Below are positions 1-4,525 of a DNA stretch of 6,301 nt, in pieces. Positions within the stretch are counted from its first letter, which is position 1; each line of letters begins with the position of its first letter. Position numbers and translations under genes: made by a program. Origin of the DNA: Alphaproteobacteria bacterium (GTDB lineage Bacteria > Pseudomonadota > Alphaproteobacteria > Micropepsales > Micropepsaceae); the NCBI GenBank assembly GCA_947455695.1, contig CANGRN010000091.1, positions 1-6,301 on the forward strand. The letters run 5' to 3'. The notes beneath the pieces are model-generated. The model was not told the DNA's origin. It did no database searches and saw only the letters and a list, made by a program, of their open reading frames with translations.

Positions 1-302
1 AACGCTTCGATCTCGCGTTCGCGTCCATCGCCGCCCAGCATCAGGGCGCTGTGCGCGCCGCGGCCGACCGCGGTGTCGGTCATCTGGACCGTCAGCTTGT
101 GGCGCGCCGCCAGATCGGTGACGGCCTTCAGTTCTTCCAGGGTGGGATAAAGTCGCGCCGGATCGGCAATTTTGTACCAGCCGCAAATATGGGTGACCCC
201 ATAGCGCTGGAAGCGGCGGAAATTTTCTTCGGAACTGGGTTCCTGTGTTCCCAGCTTGGGTCCGGCGGCATTCTGCGTGAGAAAGCTTCGCCTGGACCGC
301 AT
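1..302 (-). CDS. Mannonate dehydratase-like / xylose isomerase-like TIM-barrel protein, 3' part beyond window
   Basis: The first 100 codons are visible; the rest lies left of the window. After a short N-terminus the protein reads KLGTQ (a typical first beta strand of this family), then RYGVTHICGWYK, a helix around YPTLEELKAVTDLAARHKL, and ALMLGGDGREREIEA. This pattern matches the mannonate dehydratase (UxuA)-like sugar dehydratase/epimerase barrels, where MLGxxxxRDREI is usual. The substrate cannot be told from the fragment. The ATG at 302-300 is the only plausible start: an in-frame TGA lies at 317-315 and no other start codon occurs before the conserved barrel. The first residues contain a Tat-type motif, SRRSFLT, but the hydrophobic segment that should follow is missing, so the protein probably stays in the cytoplasm or is defective (see findings). 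It begins 4 nt after the stop of the DsbA-family gene and is probably co-transcribed and translationally coupled with it. The family call is moderately sure; the specific enzyme is not. Confidence 0.68.
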   Translation of the reverse strand, partial: MRSRRSFLTQNAAGPKLGTQEPSSEENFRRFQRYGVTHICGWYKIADPARLYPTLEELKAVTDLAARHKLTVQMTDTAVGRGAHSALMLGGDGREREIEA

Positions 303-306
303 CCGG

Positions 307-1050
307 TTAGCTCTTCATCTCCGAGGCCAGGGTCTCTTCATCCAGCGCGCCGGGATGGAATTTGCCGTTCAGGACAAAGGTGGGCGTGCCGTCCACGCCG
401 ACCTTGTGGGCCAGGGCGATGGACGCCTGCAGCGATTTCTCGATGGCCGGGTCGGCCATGTCGGCCTTCAGCTTGGCCACATCCATGCCGGCCTTCTGGG
501 CCTCCACGAAAATCACCGGCTCGGTGATGGCGTCTTCCTGGCCCAGCAATGCGAAATGGAAGTCCATGTAATGGGCGGGCTGGCGCCGTGCCGCCAGCGA
601 GGCGCGCGCCGCCTGCATGGCGCTTTCGCCATGCAGCTGCTTGATGGGAAATTCGATGAAGGAGAAGCGCGTGTCGTTCTTGTGCGCCTCGTAATATTTC
701 CGCACCGCCGGCAGCGAGGCGCGGCAATAGGGGCAGTCGTAATCATAGAACTCCACCAGCGTGGATTTGGCGTCGGCGGGGCCGGTGACAAAGGCGATGG
801 CCGGATCGAAGAAGGCGCTGTGGCCGATCTTCCGGATGGCTTCGGCCTGCGCCATCTTCTGCTTGCGCTCTTCCAGCATCTGGGCCTGGCCCATCATGGC
901 CGGCGCCAGGTCGGGATGCTGCATCAGATAGGTCTGCATCTGCCGGTCGTTGATCGGCATCATGCCGTTCTGCGCCAGGGTCAGGATGATGGCCACGGCC
1001 AGCGCCGCGCCGCCGATGGCGCCCGCAAGAGTGATGACGAAAACCCGCAT
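307..1050 (-). CDS. DsbA-family thiol:disulfide oxidoreductase, membrane-anchored
   Basis: A 247-residue protein with one hydrophobic N-terminal segment (about residues 4-26). This has no clear signal peptidase site, so it is probably a signal anchor that places the domain in the periplasm. A helical linker (about 33-75, with PINDRQMQTYLMQHPD and an ERKQKMAQAEA stretch) precedes the thioredoxin fold. The redox motif CPYC is at 106-109 in FYDYDCPYC, followed by the inserted helical domain. The cis-proline loop GVDGTPTF has Thr222-Pro223. All elements of an active DsbA-like enzyme of the Com1/BdbD/ScsC-like type are present; the N-terminal helical extension resembles the linker/oligomerisation region of such proteins. 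Expected role: oxidising or shuffling disulfides in exported proteins. The ATG start at 1050 lies 2 nt after the TGA stop of the upstream M48 protease gene, and a GACGGGG purine stretch precedes it, which fits a coupled operon. The family is certain; oxidase versus isomerase is open. Confidence 0.93.
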   Translation of the reverse strand: MRVFVITLAGAIGGAALAVAIILTLAQNGMMPINDRQMQTYLMQHPDLAPAMMGQAQMLEERKQKMAQAEAIRKIGHSAFFDPAIAFVTGPADAKSTLVEFYDYDCPYCRASLPAVRKYYEAHKNDTRFSFIEFPIKQLHGESAMQAARASLAARRQPAHYMDFHFALLGQEDAITEPVIFVEAQKAGMDVAKLKADMADPAIEKSLQASIALAHKVGVDGTPTFVLNGKFHPGALDEETLASEMKS

Positions 1051-1052
1051 GT

Positions 1053-2447
1053 TCAGCCCCGTCGTTGTTGCGCCGCCAGGGGGGCGGCGGCGCCAAGAAT
1101 GTCATTGGCGCGCTGCCAGTCCGAGCTGCCCTGGGGCAGCTTGCCCCGGGCGCGGGTGGCAAACACCATCGCCTTGCGCATGTCGCCGGCATTGTACCAG
1201 AGCTCGGCGGTGGACAGGTTCGCCATCGGCTCGTTGTTCAGCATGCTGTAGGCCTGGGCGGTCTGGTACCAGGTGAAGATGTCGTCATCCTCCACCAGGG
1301 TCGCGGCCTTCAGGTTCTGAAGCGCCGGCGCGGCCTGCGAGGCATCCTGGGTGGCGAGCTGGGCGGTCGCCAGCGCCAGCAGCAGCTGCGGCGCGCGCGG
1401 GCGCAGCCGCACCGCCTTCTGATAGTCGGGGATCGCCAGCGCCGGCTTGGTCAGGCTCATATAGATCTGGCCGCGCACTTCGTAGAAATAGGGATTGTTG
1501 GGCTCCTCGGCGATCAGTCCGTTCGCCGCCGCCAGCGCCTTCTGGAAGTTGGGCTGGCGCATGTAGATCATGGTGCGGGCATAGCGCGCCGGCTCGCTCT
1601 GGTCGCTTTCGGGATAGCGGATCAGCGCATCCTTCACCGGCAGCACATAGCCCGCCAGCTTGGCCTGGATCATCTGCCAGGTGTGCATCACTTCCGGGGA
1701 ATCCTGCACTTCGCGATAGGGGGAGGATTCCACCATGTCGTTCAGGTCGAAGACGCGGTCCTGGCCGGACGGATGATCGACGGCAAACTTGTCCAGCTTG
1801 TAGGCGCTCATCGCCTCTTCGTTCGCGAAGCGCTGGAAGGTCTGATACATGCCCATCGGCGACTGGTGCGTGGCCAGAAGCAGCTTGGCGGCGATCTGGT
1901 CGGCGGTGGATTCCTGCACCCGGGTGAAGGCCGCCATCTGCGCCATGGCATAGGACTGGCCGATGCCCATGATGGCCATGCCCACTTCACCGGCGCCCGC
2001 GATCATCGCGCCGATGCCCGCCACCATCGAGAGCAGCATTGGGATCATGGCCTTCTTCATGCCGTACTGGCCGCGCGACAGGTGCCCGGCCGAGATGTGA
2101 CCCGTCTCGTGCGCCATCACGCCGATCAGCTCGTTGGGCTTCTTCAGCCAAAGCAGGATGCCGGAGAAGATGAAGATATTCTCGCCGCCATCGCCATAGG
2201 TGGCAAACGCGTTGATCTCGTTGGCGTTGACCAGCCAGACCTTGGGAATGGGATTCAGGCCGGCGGCGCGCGCCAGGGGCGCCTCATAGCTGCGCAGCGC
2301 TTCCTCGGTCTCGGTATCGCGCAGCAGGCCGATTCCCTGGGCCTGCGCCGGCAAGCCATAGGCCAGCAAGGTGGCGGTGAAACCGGCGGCGAATGTGAGT
2401 TTGCGCCAATGGGAATGGGAGGCGGAACTGGGCGATTTCAGCGACAA
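1053..2447 (-). CDS. BepA/YfgC-like periplasmic M48 metalloprotease with C-terminal TPR domain
   Basis: A 464-residue protein, close to E. coli BepA (487). Residues 1-36 form a Sec signal peptide: a basic HWRK, a hydrophobic stretch, and an AQA cleavage site before Gln37. The peptidase domain carries the zinc motif HETGH at 113-117 inside VMAHETGHISAGHL, and the third-ligand motif ESTAD at 179-183. His225 in DHPSGQDR occupies the position of the BepA 'His switch' (H246 in E. coli), which keeps the protease latent. A glycine/methionine-rich segment at 135-170 lies between the two zinc motifs, as in other BepA proteins. From about 285 to 440 the sequence is TPR-like (for example FYEVRGQIYMSLTKPALAIP and the QKAVRLRPRAP repeat). 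Role by family: quality control of outer-membrane beta-barrel assembly, promoting or degrading stalled LptD and BamA substrates. The start is TTG at 2447, chosen because AGGAGT stands 6 nt upstream and no in-frame ATG precedes the signal peptide. It is the first gene of a three-gene operon. Confidence 0.93.
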   Translation of the reverse strand: MSLKSPSSASHSHWRKLTFAAGFTATLLAYGLPAQAQGIGLLRDTETEEALRSYEAPLARAAGLNPIPKVWLVNANEINAFATYGDGGENIFIFSGILLWLKKPNELIGVMAHETGHISAGHLSRGQYGMKKAMIPMLLSMVAGIGAMIAGAGEVGMAIMGIGQSYAMAQMAAFTRVQESTADQIAAKLLLATHQSPMGMYQTFQRFANEEAMSAYKLDKFAVDHPSGQDRVFDLNDMVESSPYREVQDSPEVMHTWQMIQAKLAGYVLPVKDALIRYPESDQSEPARYARTMIYMRQPNFQKALAAANGLIAEEPNNPYFYEVRGQIYMSLTKPALAIPDYQKAVRLRPRAPQLLLALATAQLATQDASQAAPALQNLKAATLVEDDDIFTWYQTAQAYSMLNNEPMANLSTAELWYNAGDMRKAMVFATRARGKLPQGSSDWQRANDILGAAAPLAAQQRRG

Positions 2448-2453
2448 GCCTGT

Positions 2454-2459
2454 ACTCCT
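2454..2459 (-). promoter_or_regulatory. Ribosome binding site supporting a TTG start
   Basis: On the minus strand the sequence reads AGGAGT, then ACAGGC, then TTG. This strong Shine-Dalgarno match, 6 nt before TTG at 2447, decides the start of the M48 protease gene. Reading from here gives a complete Sec signal peptide. Confidence 0.8.
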
Positions 2460-2495
2460 GATGCCCCGCCCAAAACCGACCCCATATTGGGCCAG

Positions 2496-2524
2496 AACCT
2501 AGGGGGAGGGGCCAGATTGGTCAA
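2496..2524 (-). promoter_or_regulatory. Candidate sigma70-type promoter of the protease-DsbA operon
   Basis: On the minus strand TTGACC (2524-2519, five of six matches to TTGACA) is followed, after exactly 17 nt, by TAGGTT (2501-2496, three of six matches to TATAAT). Transcription would begin near 2489 and leave a leader of about 40 nt before the TTG start at 2447. The -35 is good and the -10 weak, as is common in high-GC alphaproteobacteria. The position in the 147-bp divergent gap suits the operon. I found no comparable promoter for the plus-strand gene starting at 2595. Confidence 0.42.
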
Positions 2525-2594
2525 ACGGTGGCGGTTCGGCGCAGGCTGGGGCATAAGAGGTTTCTCAAGGCCCTTCAAGGATTACGCCCCTTTC

Positions 2595-3977
2595 ATGCTG
2601 TCCAAACGGTTACTCGCCCTTGTTACTGCGCAGGCCCTGATGCTGGGTGGTTGCCAGACCATCGAATCCCTTGGCGACCATACCGCCTCGACCCTGGGGC
2701 TGGGTGAAGATGCGCCGCAGACCTATACCGCCAGCGAAGTCAGCCTGGCCCAGCGCGGCGGCGTCGCGGTGGCGGACGAACCCCTGGCGGCGCGCACCGG
2801 CGCGGGCGCGCTGACGTCGGGCGGCAGCGCGGTGGATGCGGTGGCCACCATGTTCTTCACCATGGTTGCGACCTATCCGGTGGCGGCGGGACTTGGCGGC
2901 GGCGGCATCTGCCTGGTGCGTGACGCGTCCGGCCAGGTCACCGAATTCGATTTCCTCACCAAGGCGCCACGCGGTGCCGGCGCCTATGCCTTGCCCGGCG
3001 CCGTGAAGGGCTTTGCCGAGATGCATCGCCAGTATGGCGCCTTGCCGTGGCAGCGCGTGGTGGGCCCGGGCGAAGCCTATGCCTCCACCGGATTTCCGGT
3101 ATCCCAGGCGCTGGCGGTGCGGCTGGCCGCGGCGCAGAGCGTGGTGCGGCTGGATGCGGCGCTGTCGGCGGAATTCCTGGACGAAACCGGCGCGCCCCGC
3201 GCTGCGGGGACAGAGACCAAGAACGTGCCGCTGGGCGTGACCCTGAGCGCGATCCGCCAAGGCGGCGCGGACGGCTTCTACAAGGGTGACGTGGCGGCGC
3301 GCATCGTGGCCTATTCCACGGCACAAGGCGGCGGCATCAGCGAAGCCGAACTTGCCGCCACCACGGCGCAGCAAGGTCCGGCGCGCCAGCGGCCCCTGGG
3401 CGGGATGATCGCCTACATGCCCGGCACACGCACGGGCGCGGGCGCCTTCTCGGCGGCGATGACGGACAATCTTTCGCGCACCCGCAATCCGCAGGCGGCA
3501 GTGAGCCAGACCCTGGCGGCGTTCGGCGTCGGCGCCCTGCCGCATGACATGGGTTCCACCGGCTTTGCCGCGGTCGACATCAATGGCGGTGCTGCGTCCT
3601 GCGCCGTGACCATGAATGGACCCTTCGGTTCGGCGCGTACGGCGGCCGGCACCGGCGTGGTGCTGGGCCTGACACCCTCTACCCAGGCCGGCCTGGCCTC
3701 GGCCTTCCTGACGCCGGTGATCGGCGCATCGGGCGGCCAGGTGGCAATGGCCGGCGTGGGCGCCGGCGGTCCTGCCGGCACGGCGGCCGCCATCAATGCG
3801 CTGCTGTCGGGGGCGGGCGGGCGCACGCTGGGCAAGCGCGGCGACCTGCGCGGCACCGGCACGGCGCCCTATGACACCGTGAACATGATTTCCTGCGATG
3901 AAACGTCCTGCGTGGCGCTCAGCGATCCCGGCTCCCATGGTGCGGCCGCGGCGGCCGAAATCACGGCTGCCCGATAG
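2595..3977 (+). CDS. Degenerate gamma-glutamyltransferase-superfamily lipoprotein
   Basis: A 460-residue protein; classical GGT has about 580. The N-terminus is a lipoprotein signal with lipobox LGGC (Cys20) followed by Gln, which predicts an outer-membrane lipoprotein facing the periplasm. Family landmarks in order: LTSGGSAVDAVAT (73-85) and AAGLGGGGICLV (97-108) match the N-terminal GGT signatures; ALPGAVKGF (132-140) matches the GTPGTVAGF region; DGFYKGDVAARI matches DEFYKGTIAEQI; STGFAAVDINGG (321-332) aligns with the processing site TTHYSVVDKDGN of E. coli; NGPFGS and the GG at 391-392 correspond to N411 and the oxyanion glycines; SDPGSHGAAA matches the C-terminal SDPR motif. The nucleophile Thr is Ser321, the next-but-one His is Gly323, the glutamate-binding Arg is Leu, and the NNxMDDF segment is absent. 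A transpeptidase activity is therefore doubtful. The start is the ATG before the signal peptide; the nearest purine-rich site, AAGGA, lies 13 nt upstream, which is rather far. The gene ends in tandem stops, TAG TGA. The open frame continues far upstream, but that part is antisense to the protease gene. Confidence 0.85.
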   Translation: MLSKRLLALVTAQALMLGGCQTIESLGDHTASTLGLGEDAPQTYTASEVSLAQRGGVAVADEPLAARTGAGALTSGGSAVDAVATMFFTMVATYPVAAGLGGGGICLVRDASGQVTEFDFLTKAPRGAGAYALPGAVKGFAEMHRQYGALPWQRVVGPGEAYASTGFPVSQALAVRLAAAQSVVRLDAALSAEFLDETGAPRAAGTETKNVPLGVTLSAIRQGGADGFYKGDVAARIVAYSTAQGGGISEAELAATTAQQGPARQRPLGGMIAYMPGTRTGAGAFSAAMTDNLSRTRNPQAAVSQTLAAFGVGALPHDMGSTGFAAVDINGGAASCAVTMNGPFGSARTAAGTGVVLGLTPSTQAGLASAFLTPVIGASGGQVAMAGVGAGGPAGTAAAINALLSGAGGRTLGKRGDLRGTGTAPYDTVNMISCDETSCVALSDPGSHGAAAAAEITAAR

Positions 3978-3983
3978 TGAGGA

Positions 3984-4059
3984 GCGTTTCGCCGCAGGCG
4001 AGCGAAATGGTCCGGCGGACCATTTCGAGTGACGAACGCCGCGAGCTTGGGCGAGCGGC
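3984..4059. repeat. REP-like cluster of inverted repeats in the spacer before the GFA gene
   Basis: The centre is a perfect 12-bp inverted repeat, CGAAATGGTCCG at 4003-4014 and CGGACCATTTCG at 4016-4027, separated by one G. Around it, GCGTTTCG (3984-3991) pairs with CGAACGC (4033-4039) with one bulged T, and CGCC-GCA-GGCG (3990-4000) forms a small side hairpin. A further pair, GCCGC (4038-4042) and GCGGC (4055-4059), lies downstream. An alternative pairing, TTTCGC (3987-3992) with GCGAAA (4002-4007), would compete with the central stem. No T-run follows, so this is not a normal intrinsic terminator. It resembles a repetitive extragenic palindrome; whether it recurs in the genome cannot be seen here. 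It could act as an mRNA-stabilising or partial termination structure between the two plus-strand genes. Confidence 0.55.
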
Positions 4060-4064
4060 ACGGC

Positions 4065-4070
4065 AGGAGG
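4065..4070 (+). promoter_or_regulatory. Ribosome binding site of the GFA-family gene
   Basis: A perfect AGGAGG stands 4 nt before the ATG at 4075 and fixes this start. It begins 5 nt after the last arm of the inverted-repeat cluster, so folding of that region could affect access to it. Confidence 0.8.
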
Positions 4071-4074
4071 TTCG

Positions 4075-4476
4075 ATGAGGGTACACGGCAATTGTCATTG
4101 CGGCGCCATTGCCTATGAGGCCGAAGTCGATCCCGCGCGCGCGGTGATCTGCCATTGCATCGACTGCCAGACGCTTTCGGGCGCGGCGTTCCGCGCCTCG
4201 GTCCCGGCGAAGGTGGAGGATTTCCGGCTGCTGAAGGGCACGCCCAGGACCTATGTGAAGACGGCCGAGAGCGGCAACCGCCGCCTCCAGGCTTTTTGCG
4301 GGGATTGCGGCTCGCCCCTCTATGCCACGGACGCGGTAGGCGCGAAGACCTATAATTTGCGCATCGGCGTGATGGCGGAACGTGCCGCGCTGCCGCCCCA
4401 GCGCGAAATCTGGTGCGAGTCCGCGCTGCCCTGGGCGCGCGATGTGCTGCCGCTGCCCAAGACGGACAAACAATAA
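4075..4476 (+). CDS. GFA-family (CENP-V/GFA domain) zinc-binding protein
   Basis: A 133-residue protein, full length for a single GFA domain. All zinc-ligand motifs of the family are present: CHC at 7-9 (GNCHCGAIAYE), CHCIDC at 26-31, and CGDC at 75-78 (FCGDCGSPLY), followed by the typical late motif IWCESALPWA (112-121). These build the two zinc sites of the Mss4-like beta fold. The family is named after the Paracoccus glutathione-dependent formaldehyde-activating enzyme, which was reported to speed formation of S-hydroxymethylglutathione. Most members have no proven substrate, and no formaldehyde or glutathione gene lies nearby, so the function stays open. There is no signal peptide, so it is a cytoplasmic protein. 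It lies 97 nt downstream of the GGT-like gene on the same strand, separated by a palindromic element, and it ends at a bidirectional terminator. Its Shine-Dalgarno is strong, so it is probably translated independently. Confidence 0.92.
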   Translation: MRVHGNCHCGAIAYEAEVDPARAVICHCIDCQTLSGAAFRASVPAKVEDFRLLKGTPRTYVKTAESGNRRLQAFCGDCGSPLYATDAVGAKTYNLRIGVMAERAALPPQREIWCESALPWARDVLPLPKTDKQ

Positions 4477-4506
4477 AAAAGGCCGCGACAGGATCGCGGC
4501 CTTTTT
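4476..4506. terminator. Bidirectional intrinsic terminator between the GFA gene and RNase E
   Basis: A perfect 8-bp GC-rich stem, GGCCGCGA (4481-4488) and TCGCGGCC (4494-4501), encloses the loop CAGGA. It is flanked by AAAAA (4476-4480) on the left and TTTTT (4502-4506) on the right. It therefore gives a U-run in both directions and ends both the plus-strand GFA transcript and the minus-strand RNase E transcript, whose stop codon lies 20 nt away at 4526. The A-run begins within the GFA stop codon TAA. Confidence 0.93.
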
Positions 4507-4525
4507 CTTTTCCGTCTCGCCGGCG

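Noticed and set aside
256..1251. 331-codon plus-strand open frame opposite the DsbA-family gene
   Set aside because: Antisense to a gene with CPYC and cis-proline motifs; no domain-like pattern in the translation.
2481..2491. CCCATATTGGG as possible operator
   Set aside because: Only 4-bp arms around TAT; too short to separate from chance without a second copy or known regulator.
1065..2594. Open frame on the plus strand extending the GGT-like gene upstream by 510 codons
   Set aside because: It is antisense to the protease gene, which has clear HExxH, signal peptide and TPR features. The translation is rich in H, R, G and L without domains, and a lipoprotein signal begins at 2595. The long frame is a by-product of GC-rich codon use.
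4003..4027. Central palindrome considered as an intrinsic terminator for the GGT-like gene
   Set aside because: No T-run follows on either strand; the sequence after it is mixed (AGTGACGAACG), so an ordinary Rho-independent terminator is not supported.
2610..4091. 493-codon minus-strand open frame opposite the GGT-like gene
   Set aside because: Composition is dominated by R, G, A and H with no recognisable motif, and the opposite strand carries conserved GGT landmarks.
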